Part shown: in pieces, positions 33,770 to 41,725 of the stretch
Layout of the letters: each line of letters starts with the position of its first letter
Numbering within the stretch: position 1 is the first letter of the stretch
Virus record (IMG/VR): IMGVR_UViG_3300032240_001333
Span: 1-64,000 of that record
Origin: a virus
Direction: 5' to 3' (one strand)
Length of the DNA: 64,000 nucleotides
Notes under the pieces: model-generated
What the model saw: the letters and a program-made list of their open reading frames with translations, nothing else
What the model was told of the DNA's origin: nothing
The model's database searches: none
Program-made: the position numbers and the translations under genes

Positions 33770-33904
33770 ATGGACTACATAGAAGACCAAATTCGAGAAA
33801 AAATTTTGCAGGAAATTAAATATTTAGAATTACCACACGAATGGAAACCGCAGGAAGTAATTAGCTATATAGTAAATAAATTAAGTAGGGGGAATTATGG
33901 ATAG
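33770..33904 (+). CDS. Small helical protein
   Basis: 44 aa (MDYIEDQIREKILQEIKYLE...). Supported by the leaderless promoter and 8-nt overlap with the next gene. Unknown. Confidence 0.55.
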   Translation: MDYIEDQIREKILQEIKYLELPHEWKPQEVISYIVNKLSRGNYG

Positions 33905-34115
33905 TAAAAAAAGAAGTTTGTATAAGTCAATAACTTGGCCATTAGTACATATGGCATTTGTTGGTACATTAGTATATTTTTTTGAAAAAGTTATTACTGG
34001 TGAGGCACATTGGGAATATGCTGGGGGATTTGCAATAATTTATACATTATGTGAAATGTTAGGATTTTTTTTACATGAAAGAGTTTGGGCAAGATTTGGG
34101 AAAGGAGTAGAGTGA
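33897..34115 (+). CDS. DUF2061-like membrane protein
   Basis: 72 aa. KKRSLYKSITWPLVHMAFVGTL opens the first TM, second TM around YAGGFAIIYTLCEML, then FLHERVWARFGKG. Layout (Lys-Ser-Thr-Trp start, YxxHERxW end) matches DUF2061. Role unknown. Confidence 0.65.
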   Translation: MDSKKRSLYKSITWPLVHMAFVGTLVYFFEKVITGEAHWEYAGGFAIIYTLCEMLGFFLHERVWARFGKGVE

Positions 34116-34258
34116 ACTTAGTAAGTAAAGCAGAAAATCCATTAGTACACAGCATGTGTGAAAAAGGAAATTGTGAAAATAAAGCAACTAGAATCATTAA
34201 AGATTTAAATGTTTACACATGGGTTTGTGAAAATTGTTATGGAATATATAGACCTTGA
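34112..34258 (+). CDS. Small zinc-ribbon protein
   Basis: 48 aa from GTG 34112 (AAAGGAG upstream). MCEKGNCENKATR and WVCENCYG give four Cys. GTGA overlap with upstream stop. Confidence 0.6.
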   Translation: MNLVSKAENPLVHSMCEKGNCENKATRIIKDLNVYTWVCENCYGIYRP

Positions 34259-34878
34259 TAAAAAATATAAATAATAAAATTTATATAATTGAAAATTATA
34301 TTTCTGAAGGTACTTCTAAATTTATAACAGACGTATATAATGAATCACTATATGATTCTCCAAGCTATCAAATTAAAGGCGGACCATCTTTAAAACCAGA
34401 TGACGGATATACTTTTCAATGTGGTAAAACAATTGACCAATATAATGGAAATTTAAATCACGATGTAGCAGTAGATATATTAACTATGATTTGTACATCA
34501 ATGACTAAAACAATATCAGATTTTGCTGATAAGCAAATGGATATTAAAACTATGTTTTATGGACTAATGCTTCCAGGATCTAAAAATGAACTGCATTCAG
34601 ATAATTACTTAGAAATAAACAATGAGGATAGTCTTAGACAAAATTCAAAAGATGATTGGTCTGGATTACTGTATTTAAATGATTCATATGAGGGTGGACT
34701 TTTAGAATTTCCTGAAGAGGAGTTTTCAATAAAACCTAAAATTGGTACATTTATATTTTTTAAAGGGGATCATAATTTACCCCATAGAGTTTCAGAAGTA
34801 ACAGGCGGATCTAGAAATGTAATAATATCCTTTTTTTGGCCAAAAGAATACCGTGGTTTAGACACTATTTTAGGCTAG
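34255..34878 (+). CDS. 2-oxoglutarate/Fe(II)-dependent oxygenase, copy 3
   Basis: 207 aa from TTG 34255. ELHSDNYLE (HxD), LLYLNDSYEGGLLEFPEEE, LPHRVSEVTGGSRNV (distal His and Arg). P4H-like; reads through from the small-protein operon. Confidence 0.82.
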   Translation: MIKNINNKIYIIENYISEGTSKFITDVYNESLYDSPSYQIKGGPSLKPDDGYTFQCGKTIDQYNGNLNHDVAVDILTMICTSMTKTISDFADKQMDIKTMFYGLMLPGSKNELHSDNYLEINNEDSLRQNSKDDWSGLLYLNDSYEGGLLEFPEEEFSIKPKIGTFIFFKGDHNLPHRVSEVTGGSRNVIISFFWPKEYRGLDTILG

Positions 34879-34890
34879 TAATTTCTTAAA

Positions 34891-34929
34891 TGCTATAATA
34901 GACCTATAGATGGATTTCTAGACCCATCT
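34891..34929 (+). promoter_or_regulatory. Extended -10 promoter with 5' hairpin
   Basis: TGcTATAAT (34891-34899), then AGATGG (34908-34913) pairing with CCATCT (34924-34929) and a TAGGAG ribosome-binding site. Confidence 0.6.
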
Positions 34930-34957
34930 AAATTAAACAACCTATAGGAGAAATAAA

Positions 34958-35158
34958 ATGTCAGACGGTATTAATACAACAGGATTTACAGACCCAAAAG
35001 TTAACCCATCATCACCATGGGCAACAGAGTCTTACACAGAAGCACCAGCTTCTGCTTTTCCAGCAAAAGATATGTCATCACAAGGCAATGCAGGATTAAA
35101 TGGAGAAGGATCTTCATCCGCTCTTCCAATTTCTGGCGCAGACGAATCGGATATGTAG
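34958..35158 (+). CDS. Small low-complexity protein
   Basis: 66 aa, Ser/Gly/Pro/Ala-rich, apparently disordered. Shares the FPAKDMSSQGNAG-type motif with the next gene (FSDKDMSAQGQSG). Good ribosome-binding site; probably abundant. Unknown. Confidence 0.6.
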   Translation: MSDGINTTGFTDPKVNPSSPWATESYTEAPASAFPAKDMSSQGNAGLNGEGSSSALPISGADESDM

Positions 35159-35160
35159 TT

Positions 35161-35316
35161 ATGTGTGAAATGTGTGGATGCGGTAGCCAAGAATTTATGG
35201 GCGTACCATTAAAATCATTTTCAGATAAAGATATGTCGGCTCAAGGACAATCTGGAACAACTAATACAATGGTTAATTCTATTGAATCAATGAGAGAATT
35301 TGGAGCAGGAAAATAA
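35161..35316 (+). CDS. Small Cys-cluster / low-complexity protein
   Basis: 51 aa from ATG 35161. CEMCGCGS N terminus and the KDMSxQG motif repeated from the upstream gene, suggesting duplication. TAATG overlap downstream. Confidence 0.55.
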   Translation: MCEMCGCGSQEFMGVPLKSFSDKDMSAQGQSGTTNTMVNSIESMREFGAGK

Positions 35317-35456
35317 TGTCAGATACAAATGTAACTGGAGAAGCTCAGGTTATCAGATCGGGAAATATGTTTTCAACTGATTCACAAGATACCCTTGGAA
35401 CTCAAATGGAAATGCCTTTAACTGCAGCACCTGAAGTAGAAATTAATAACAAGTAA
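35316..35456 (+). CDS. Small disordered protein
   Basis: 46 aa, Ser/Thr/Met/Glu-rich, no Cys. Both ends overlap by TAATG. Same operon of short disordered products. Confidence 0.5.
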   Translation: MSDTNVTGEAQVIRSGNMFSTDSQDTLGTQMEMPLTAAPEVEINNK

Positions 35457-35686
35457 TGTCATCATTTAAAAAAGATGACGGTACTGGAATGCAAGCACCA
35501 GCCGAAACTGGAGCAGCAGGAGCAGTTAGTTCTTCTCAAGTTGGACGAAAAAATCCATCACAAGGAAAACTTAGATCAGGAATTAATGATCAAAGATCAA
35601 TGACAAGAATTGATCGTAATAAACATGGTATTCGTAGAGAAACAAATCTAGGTGCCAAAAAAACAGGTAGACCAAAGAAAGTATAG
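35456..35686 (+). CDS. Small basic disordered protein
   Basis: 76 aa. Ala/Gly-rich N terminus, strongly basic C terminus (MTRIDRNKHGIRRETN, KKTGRPKKV). AT-hook-like GRPKK end suggests DNA binding. Confidence 0.55.
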   Translation: MSSFKKDDGTGMQAPAETGAAGAVSSSQVGRKNPSQGKLRSGINDQRSMTRIDRNKHGIRRETNLGAKKTGRPKKV

Positions 35687-35689
35687 TTT

Positions 35690-35791
35690 ATGTGCACAAA
35701 ATCAATATCTAGTTCTTCGGAGCTAGATATTGACATTTTAAATACCATAGACGATCAAATAGATAAAGCCGAAAGTACGGGATTAATTTAA
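35690..35791 (+). CDS. Possible 33-aa miniprotein
   Basis: Starts 4 nt after the upstream stop; Ser-rich then acidic helix (ELDIDILNTIDDQI). Its codons contain a long stem-loop (35704-35731), so it may be a leader rather than a functional peptide. Confidence 0.35.
   Translation: MCTKSISSSSELDIDILNTIDDQIDKAESTGLI
35704..35731 (+). other. 12-bp stem-loop capped by C(UUCG)G
   Basis: AATATCTAG (35704-35712) pairs with CTAGATATT (35723-35731); the inner T-T-C and G-A-G extend the stem to a UUCG tetraloop. No U tract follows, so RNA processing/stability element is more likely than a terminator. Confidence 0.6.
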
Positions 35792-35796
35792 TAATT

Positions 35797-36591
35797 ATGA
35801 ATACAATAACTACTATTGATTTTCCTGGATATGATGAAATAAAAAATAATTTTAAAAAATACAAAGAAATATTTATTAATAATAAAATAATAGCATTTCG
35901 AAATGCAAATATTGATTTTAATATGCAAACCAAAATAATGCATTTATTTGGAGATAATTTAGGATGGTATCCTAATTCAAATAATCCAGAATCATCTGAT
36001 TATATAGAAGATCATCATAAACATATGAATAATAATAATACTAATAAAAAAGATAGTATTATGTTAGCTTGGCATCAAGAACATGTTGCTACTACTGGCA
36101 AGCCATTAGTAAGTGGATTATGGAATATGACTTTATTTAACTGTAACCCAGACACTGGAAAAACTTATTTTATAGATATGTCAAAGTTTTATTATTCTTT
36201 ATTAAAAGAAGATCAATTATTTTTAGATAAATGTAAAGCAATGGTTAACATAGAAGATTCATTTTTTATATACGATGTAGTTTCAAACCATTGGATAACA
36301 AATGAAAAAGTATTAAGAACATATTTTGATGATGAAATAGTAGAATTAATTGAATTTGATTCAAAAGAGCCATCAGAAATAGAAAAAAATAAATTTAATT
36401 ATTTATCTAAATATATTTCTAATGAAATTAATTTTAATGAAGATATAAAAATGCAACATATATGGCAACAAGGAGACTTATTAGTTCCTGATTTATTTAA
36501 ATTAGCACATGCAGTAAGTGGTGGATTTAATAAAAATGAAAGAAAGCTAGAAGGAATGTTTGGTAAGTTAGAACCTTGGGGTAAAGGTTAA
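35797..36591 (+). CDS. TauD/TfdA-type 2-oxoglutarate dioxygenase, copy 4
   Basis: 264 aa. AWHQEHVATTG provides HxE iron ligands; KLAHAVSGGFNKNERKLEGMFG supplies the distal His and 2OG-binding Arg. Longer than the P4H-like copies and of a different subfamily. Convergent with 36588. Confidence 0.7.
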   Translation: MNTITTIDFPGYDEIKNNFKKYKEIFINNKIIAFRNANIDFNMQTKIMHLFGDNLGWYPNSNNPESSDYIEDHHKHMNNNNTNKKDSIMLAWHQEHVATTGKPLVSGLWNMTLFNCNPDTGKTYFIDMSKFYYSLLKEDQLFLDKCKAMVNIEDSFFIYDVVSNHWITNEKVLRTYFDDEIVELIEFDSKEPSEIEKNKFNYLSKYISNEINFNEDIKMQHIWQQGDLLVPDLFKLAHAVSGGFNKNERKLEGMFGKLEPWGKG

Positions 36592-37151
36592 TAATTTAAA
36601 GCATAGTCTTTATCATTAGTTAACCAAAATAAAACTGCATATCTTGTACTAGATATTTTTTTAATACAATGATCATACTCTGGTTCAGTAGAAGGCCAGC
36701 AGACCAAGTCTCCCTTTATAGATTTATATTTATAATTAAAATATGGGAAATATAGTTCGCCATCTTTTATTGTATCATTTAAATAAATAGCACAACTATA
36801 TTTAAATTGAGTATTATTGCCATTATCGCTATCATTATGCATATCCAAATGAGAACCATCTGATTGTTTGGCCAGCCAAAAAGAATTAATATATAATTCA
36901 TCATTATAATTAAATTCATTTTTTACTTTATTGATTACTTTATTAAAATATTCAATAATTAAATCTTTTATTTCATCAATTCCCTCTAAATACTCTATAG
37001 ACTCTTTATGGTATTTATCCTTACCAAATAACAATATTCTATATTTATCATCTTGATAAGAAACAAATTTATTTAAATTATTATCTATATAATTAATTAT
37101 TAAATCTGCGGACCGATCATCGATAAAATTATTAAATATTTTAATATTCAT
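36588..37151 (-). CDS. 2-oxoglutarate/Fe(II)-dependent oxygenase, copy 5
   Basis: 187 aa. MHNDSDNG (HxD), IYLNDTIKDGELYFP, GDLVCWPS, YDHCIKKISSTRY (distal His, Arg). Divergent from copy 6 with only 33 bp between start codons. Leaderless by position of TGaTATAAT. Convergent by 4 nt with 35797. Confidence 0.85.
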   Translation of the reverse strand: MNIKIFNNFIDDRSADLIINYIDNNLNKFVSYQDDKYRILLFGKDKYHKESIEYLEGIDEIKDLIIEYFNKVINKVKNEFNYNDELYINSFWLAKQSDGSHLDMHNDSDNGNNTQFKYSCAIYLNDTIKDGELYFPYFNYKYKSIKGDLVCWPSTEPEYDHCIKKISSTRYAVLFWLTNDKDYALNY

Positions 37152-37184
37152 TATTATATTATATCATTTATGCTATAATATAAT
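37152..37184. promoter_or_regulatory. Back-to-back leaderless promoters
   Basis: Minus: TATAAT (37163-37158) with TG extension, 6 nt to the ATG ending at 37151. Plus: TGcTATAAT (-10 at 37174-37179), 5 nt to GTG 37185. The two -10 elements are 10 bp apart, so polymerases would compete. Confidence 0.65.
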
Positions 37185-37742
37185 GTGAACAAAAAAGAGT
37201 TAATTCCAGGCGTAGTCGTATATTCAGATATTAACGATAATTTAAATTTTATTGATTTTATTATAAATAGTAATCTTTTATGGCAGCAGTCCCTATCAGT
37301 TATAAATAATGAAGAGGTTTATGATGATAAAAGAACAAGCAAATATATATATATTCCTCATGAACAAGAAAGCAATAATAGTATTCAAGAAAATTTGAGA
37401 CAAAAAATTATAAATTTTTCTAAAGAAGCTGAAGAAGACTACAAGAATGAATATGAAATTCAAACAAAATTTCATGATGGATATTCTATATTAAAATATG
37501 AAAAAGGAGATAAATGTGCTGAGCATATTGATAATAATGAAATTAATCCTAGAACGATTTCTACTGTGTGGTATTTAAATGAAGACTATAAAGGCGGGGA
37601 AATATACTTTCCTAGATTCAATTTAAAATATAAACCTTTAAAAAATGAATTATTAATATTTCCATCATTTTATGTGTATAACCACGAAGTATTGCCAGTT
37701 ACAGAGGGAACAAGATATTCCATTGTAAGCTGGTTAAATTGA
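37185..37742 (+). CDS. 2-oxoglutarate/Fe(II)-dependent oxygenase, copy 6
   Basis: 185 aa from GTG 37185. CAEHIDNNE (HxD), WYLNEDYKGGEIYFPRF, NHEVLPVTEGTRYSI (His, Arg). Shares overall length and layout with copy 5, from which it is divergently transcribed. Confidence 0.85.
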   Translation: MNKKELIPGVVVYSDINDNLNFIDFIINSNLLWQQSLSVINNEEVYDDKRTSKYIYIPHEQESNNSIQENLRQKIINFSKEAEEDYKNEYEIQTKFHDGYSILKYEKGDKCAEHIDNNEINPRTISTVWYLNEDYKGGEIYFPRFNLKYKPLKNELLIFPSFYVYNHEVLPVTEGTRYSIVSWLN

Positions 37743-37753
37743 TTGACTAATCT

Positions 37754-37761
37754 GGTATAAT
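37754..37761 (+). promoter_or_regulatory. -10 TGGTATAAT for small-protein operon
   Basis: TATAAT at 37756-37761 with TG extension; ATG of first small gene at 37778. Confidence 0.5.
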
Positions 37762-37777
37762 ATTATACAATTACTAG

Positions 37778-37900
37778 ATGTTAAATAAAATCATATGTAA
37801 AATATGGGGGCACCCCATTTTTAGAGCAACCTCATGTCCATTTACAATGATGAATTATCTTGTATGTGATAAATGTGGTTATATGAAAGTGGTGAGATAA
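37778..37900 (+). CDS. Small zinc-binding protein
   Basis: 40 aa. ICKIWGHP ... SCPF ... VCDKCGY: a WGH-plus-CxxC pattern common in tiny phage proteins. TAATG overlap downstream. Confidence 0.6.
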   Translation: MLNKIICKIWGHPIFRATSCPFTMMNYLVCDKCGYMKVVR

Positions 37901-38028
37901 TGAAGATTGTATTATTTATAGGTTTAGCAATAGCAATAACTATTGGAATATTTAATTTAATATATAAAAATGTTTTAAAAGACTATCAAACATTAGATTT
38001 AACTGGTAAGTCTTGGGAAGAGGAATGA
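37900..38028 (+). CDS. Single-pass membrane miniprotein
   Basis: 42 aa. N-terminal TM (IVLFIGLAIAITIGIFNLIY), acidic C terminus. Overlaps both neighbours by 1 and 4 nt. Confidence 0.55.
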   Translation: MKIVLFIGLAIAITIGIFNLIYKNVLKDYQTLDLTGKSWEEE

Positions 38029-38255
38029 GAAAACTCCTTGATGGCAAAATAGTTAATTCTTACTTTGACCCAATAGATTTAACTATTCATACCAAAGCCC
38101 CAGGCAAATGGAAACTAATTGATATGGAAACTGGTCAGGAATATATAGGATCGGATACAATGACTCAATACGGAATGTGGATCAGAGTTAAAGAGGCGGC
38201 AACACCAGGAAACATGGATATAGTAAAAGCTAAATATGGTAAGGATTGGTCATAA
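38025..38255 (+). CDS. Small conserved protein, unknown
   Basis: 76 aa from ATG 38025 (GAAGAGG upstream). APGKWKLIDMETGQEYIGS, GMWIRVKE: compact beta-like domain. Unknown. Confidence 0.55.
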   Translation: MRKLLDGKIVNSYFDPIDLTIHTKAPGKWKLIDMETGQEYIGSDTMTQYGMWIRVKEAATPGNMDIVKAKYGKDWS

Positions 38256-38526
38256 TGGGATTAAAGTTTAGAAGCCCAATATATTGGGAATATAAATTCA
38301 ATGGTTCGGTAAATAAACTCTGTTATACCTGTGGTGTTAGATATACGACTACCTTTAAAAAGATAGAGAAAAAAAAAGATAAATGCCCATATTGCAAATA
38401 TAGAGAGGCAATCTAATTAAACAGGATTATCCAGAAGAATATACTAATCCTGGATTTAGCATAGCCAAATGGTCAGACGATGACGATTGGCATCCAATAA
38501 CTCCATTTAGAGGAAAACTAAGATGA
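38255..38526 (+). CDS. Small zinc-ribbon protein, 3' end uncertain
   Basis: Starts at ATG 38255 (TAATG). KLCYTCGVRY and KCPYCKY give a zinc ribbon. Beyond about 38450 I could not confirm the frame to a stop; the end given is the TGA overlapping the next start, after a DDDDWHPITPF segment. Confidence 0.4.
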
Positions 38527-39341
38527 ATTCTAGTAGATTTGTTTTACATGGTTATACAATAAACCCGATAACAGAAGCTAAAACTTTACATAGTATAATC
38601 AATGGTTTATGTTCATATGAATATAAAATAAGCCATATTTGCGATTTTGATCCAAATAGAGTAAAAAAACATATAAATTATTTAGGTTCACCTATTAGTG
38701 TTGCTAAAATTGAAAAAATTCAAGATAATGATAAAACAGGTTTAATTGCAACTCAATTTTTAACCAATGGATATTTTACAATAAAAATATGGGAAAATAT
38801 AACTCCATCACTAGTGCGATTTGATTTATATTTAGATGAAAAATTAGATGATATTGATTTAATACTAGACCACCTAACATCTCCTGCTATACCTGATGAT
38901 GGATTAGGTTTATTTGATTATACATATTCACTGACCCATGATCAATTTCATAAGCATCCTTTGCAAAAATATGATAAGAAAATGTCTTCTTATTTTATTA
39001 ATGATAAGATTAAATATGAGGACGATGAAATAAATTGGTCAATTACTTTAAATGAGTTGGATAAAATAGAATGTCATTTTTGTAGTAATGCTGCCACACA
39101 ATGGATTATAATTAGCCCACCTTGGTTAAAAGAAGGTGAATTTGGCGAAGATTATAACTTTATAACTGTAACTGTTTGTTCCAATTGTGTTTCTAGGGGA
39201 AGAAAAGGAGAAATTATAAAAATTAAAAAAGATAATATGAAAATTATTACTACTTCAGATTTAAATTATTTAAAAGTAACAGAAATAGATGAATTTGGAA
39301 ATAAATATACTAGAAATGATCCACAAGATAATCATGAATGA
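38523..39341 (+). CDS. AdoMet decarboxylase-like protein with C-terminal zinc ribbon
   Basis: 272 aa. Residues 6-125 resemble bacterial SAM decarboxylase proenzyme in order and length: HGYTINPITEAKTLH, LIATQFLTNGYFTIKIWENIT, VRFDLYLDEKLDDIDLILDHL. The autocleavage ESH motif is replaced by a TNG-type sequence, so pyruvoyl formation seems lost. Residues 180-230 hold CHFC and CSNC pairs. Perhaps a SAM-binding or structural relic; similarity is by eye. Confidence 0.45.
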   Translation: MNSSRFVLHGYTINPITEAKTLHSIINGLCSYEYKISHICDFDPNRVKKHINYLGSPISVAKIEKIQDNDKTGLIATQFLTNGYFTIKIWENITPSLVRFDLYLDEKLDDIDLILDHLTSPAIPDDGLGLFDYTYSLTHDQFHKHPLQKYDKKMSSYFINDKIKYEDDEINWSITLNELDKIECHFCSNAATQWIIISPPWLKEGEFGEDYNFITVTVCSNCVSRGRKGEIIKIKKDNMKIITTSDLNYLKVTEIDEFGNKYTRNDPQDNHE

Positions 39342-39504
39342 ATTTGATGGATATTGCAAATATTGTGAAATGGTTGTAAGAGGTAAAACTACAGCAATCA
39401 ATACCCTGGAATCTGGTAATTACCTATATATAGGAGAATGCCTAATATGCCTATATGAGATCAGAAAAATAGTTGCAAAAGCTAAACAAATTATAGTTGA
39501 CTAG
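39334..39504 (+). CDS. Small zinc-ribbon protein
   Basis: 56 aa from ATG 39334. CKYCEMV and CLICLYE pairs. 8-nt overlap with the previous gene; its stop lies within the TAGTTGACTAG motif of the next promoter. Confidence 0.6.
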   Translation: MNEFDGYCKYCEMVVRGKTTAINTLESGNYLYIGECLICLYEIRKIVAKAKQIIVD

Positions 39505-39525
39505 AATATATATATAATATATACT
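39494..39525 (+). promoter_or_regulatory. Promoter with TAGTTGACTAG box
   Basis: TTGACT (39497-39502) within TAGTTGACTAG, 17 bp, TATACT (39520-39525). Confidence 0.55.
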
Positions 39526-39575
39526 ATATACATCCCAATTAGTGCAAGCGAAAAGTGAAGCGGAAAAGAGAACAA

Positions 39576-39857
39576 ATGAACATATTTAGGCAATTTCGCC
39601 TTAAGAAGGCTATTGGCCAGATAATGAATGAGCATGAAGAATTATTTAAACAATTAGCAGAGGCGGAGAAACAACCAATTACCAATTTAACATGGCAAGA
39701 TGATGATGGGCTATATAGGGCATGGTCCTATAATAAAAAGCAAAATAGATACTATTTCAATGATATTGGTGATGAGATGTTTTTGAAAGTATGGGAGTAT
39801 ATATTTAAAGATGGCGGGGAAGATGAATTATCTAAAGGAAGGCTGGTAGAGTTATGA
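39576..39857 (+). CDS. Small protein, unknown
   Basis: About 93 aa (ATG 39576; GTG 39555 is an alternative). Helical N terminus, then a WQDDDGLYRAWSYNKKQNRYYF beta region split over Trp/Tyr-rich strands. ATGA overlap with the next gene. Confidence 0.5.
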   Translation: MNIFRQFRLKKAIGQIMNEHEELFKQLAEAEKQPITNLTWQDDDGLYRAWSYNKKQNRYYFNDIGDEMFLKVWEYIFKDGGEDELSKGRLVEL

Positions 39858-40036
39858 GTTATATATTTTTGATGGCTATTACATGGTTAATAACTAGGTT
39901 ATATTACACAGGAAAGCTGGAAAAAATTCTAGGCAATTCAAATCTCATAGAGACTAAATGCGATAGATGCTCCAATATCCTGTATTTAACCCAAGAGAAC
40001 ATTAGAGCAGTAAATTACTGCAATGGCTGCAAATAG
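39854..40036 (+). CDS. Membrane-anchored zinc-ribbon protein
   Basis: 60 aa. N-terminal TM (YIFLMAITWLITRLYY), then CDRC ... YCNGC. Unknown. Confidence 0.55.
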   Translation: MSYIFLMAITWLITRLYYTGKLEKILGNSNLIETKCDRCSNILYLTQENIRAVNYCNGCK

Positions 40037-40049
40037 GACGGGGAAAGCG

Positions 40050-40223
40050 ATGAAATGCGATATATGTAAACTAGATAAGAAACTATACCTATATATCAAA
40101 GATACTCTAATATACGGATTATGCTTATTATGTCTGAAGACCCAAGAGCAAATAGATATAGCCAGAGATTATAAAGAACTTAAAGAGCAACTATATAATA
40201 ATATGCTGAAAGATGACCTATAA
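40050..40223 (+). CDS. Small zinc-ribbon protein
   Basis: About 57 aa from ATG 40050 (GGGGAAAG upstream; ATG 40023 also in frame). CDICKLDKK and GLCLLCLK pairs and a helical tail. Last gene of the plus-strand array. Confidence 0.55.
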   Translation: MKCDICKLDKKLYLYIKDTLIYGLCLLCLKTQEQIDIARDYKELKEQLYNNMLKDDL

Positions 40224-40787
40224 TAGCTGATATAAGCCATTAGAAATTCTTTCAGTATGGCTAAAATATGCTACATATCCTAACTTCCCCCTTCCCTTCC
40301 AGAGCTCTTAAAACCCCCTTTAAAGCCCATTTAGAGCCATTTCTATTAGATATCTATGAAAGTAAATACTATTAATTCATTAGTAAATACTATAGATTTA
40401 TGATTATATAATTATACATGTATTTGAGCATCCTCCATAACTCCCCATAATGCTCCACATGTCCCCATGTCTATCAAATGTTCAGGGATTTGTCAACATG
40501 TCTCGTAAAAGCATATTTTTGCCCACATGTCAATAGATTTTATATAACAATTTGGCATAAATGTATGTTAAATTTGCTATACATTTTGCTATATTTTATA
40601 TATATTTTAATAGATTCTATATATGTTTTATTATATTATTATACATTCTTATATGATTCTCAGGGATTTTTAAGTATTCTTCGTAAAGGAGAAATTGTGC
40701 CCTTAGCTAATATACAAAAAAGGGACATATATATCCAAGATGTACATATAGTACAAATCGGACATACATGTCCCATGTTTGATTATA
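40224..40787. other. 564-bp intergenic region between convergent gene blocks
   Basis: No convincing gene; a 106-aa plus-strand frame (40478-40798) has Tyr/Ile/Leu-rich composition unlike its neighbours. Contents: 12-bp direct repeat AGTAAATACTAT (40361-40372, 40382-40393), several ACATGTC words, and CAGGGATTT followed by TCGTAAA (near 40481 and 40662). No strong hairpin terminator was seen. Confidence 0.6.
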
Positions 40788-41057
40788 TTATATTATAGGT
40801 TCATGTTGTTCTATTACTTCGGCTAGATGACTGGATAACATTAGGGCTTCTGATGTATATCCTTCCGCCCATGCCGTTTGGAAATTACCCGCCTGTTGTT
40901 TAATAACTTCCTTTATCAGTTCCATAAGTCTATCTTGAGTATATAGCGGTAGGTTATTAACAATAATACTAGCGCAAATCATTGGATTAAACCAATGATT
41001 ATCTAATACTACTTGTAGTTGGTCTACGATTTTTTCTTCATCTGTTTTCTTTGCCAT
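40788..41057 (-). CDS. Helical protein, unknown
   Basis: 89 aa (VDQLQVVLDNHWFNPMICAS; AEGYTSEALMLSSHL). Last gene of the minus-strand block, with its own promoter. Unknown function. Confidence 0.55.
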   Translation of the reverse strand: MAKKTDEEKIVDQLQVVLDNHWFNPMICASIIVNNLPLYTQDRLMELIKEVIKQQAGNFQTAWAEGYTSEALMLSSHLAEVIEQHEPII

Positions 41058-41080
41058 GTCCGCCTCTTTCTAGTCTTTGG

Positions 41081-41111
41081 ATTATATCAAAAAAGTTGGG
41101 AAAGGTCAATA
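41081..41111 (-). promoter_or_regulatory. Promoter for 40788-41057
   Basis: On the minus strand TTGACC, 19 bp, TATAAT (41086-41081). Unlike most of the block it lacks the TGTCRG box. Confidence 0.5.
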
Positions 41112-41150
41112 GTGATATGCGACTATCAACCCCTCCCAATGTTAGATAGT

Positions 41151-41291
41151 TTACTTGGTCTTAACCTCTGCAGTAAACTTGATGCCGTTCTTCTCGGCCT
41201 CTGATAGAGCTTGCTTGGCTGCTCCTGAGAAGCGACCACGCTTGCCGACAGTAATGCCCTTGCTTACTAGATATTCACGTTTTGTAGCCAT
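41151..41291 (-). CDS. Small basic protein
   Basis: 46 aa. TKREYLVSKGITVGKRGRFS then a helical segment: a short basic DNA-binding-like protein (GRFS/AAK pattern) seen widely in actinophages. Begins 3 nt after the upstream gene's end. Confidence 0.6.
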   Translation of the reverse strand: MATKREYLVSKGITVGKRGRFSGAAKQALSEAEKNGIKFTAEVKTK

Positions 41292-41293
41292 TT

Positions 41294-41725
41294 TTATTCC
41301 TCTTCTAATATAACAGGTTCCGCCTTGAAACCTGGTTCTTGCGTTCCATATTCAGTTGTATTATCTGACTCCTCGTCAGAATCTTCATCCAGCCATCCGT
41401 CGTCTTCGAGGGCGGCAAGGAAATCATTATCAATCATCCAATCAAGAATTGCCTCATCAACAGCCTCCGCACCATATTCAAGGGTAAAATCACTTGGCGG
41501 GTTGGCCCAGAGTTTATCCCAGATAACATCTAGAGTAGTATTAGCAGTTATTACAAAGTCATTGCCAAAATCATCTTGAGAATAATTATTAAACTTATCT
41601 TTAATTACATCCCATACCCATAGCCATACTAATGACATTGGAACATCCATGCCATTTAAAGTATCGACAATTTGGTCCAATTGCATTCTAATCTTGACAC
41701 CACGGTCATATTGTGCATTATCCAC
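41294..41725 (-). CDS. Acidic Trp-rich protein, unknown
   Basis: 143 aa. WLWVWDVIKDKFNNY, DVIWDKLW, then a very acidic C terminus. The start-associated sequence ACGAAAGGGC is present upstream, inside the preceding gene. Could be a DNA mimic by charge, unproven. Confidence 0.55.
   Translation of the reverse strand: MDNAQYDRGVKIRMQLDQIVDTLNGMDVPMSLVWLWVWDVIKDKFNNYSQDDFGNDFVITANTTLDVIWDKLWANPPSDFTLEYGAEAVDEAILDWMIDNDFLAALEDDGWLDEDSDEESDNTTEYGTQEPGFKAEPVILEEE

Noticed and set aside
35017-35160. N-terminal extension of the 35161 gene back to 35017
   Set aside because: The extension overlaps 34958-35158 in another frame; the Cys-cluster protein is cleanly explained from ATG 35161.
40478-40798. 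106-aa plus-strand open frame
   Set aside because: Tyr/Ile/Leu-rich composition from AT-rich DNA, no ribosome-binding site, GTG/ATG far from any promoter of the leaderless type, and it lies in a convergent intergenic region.
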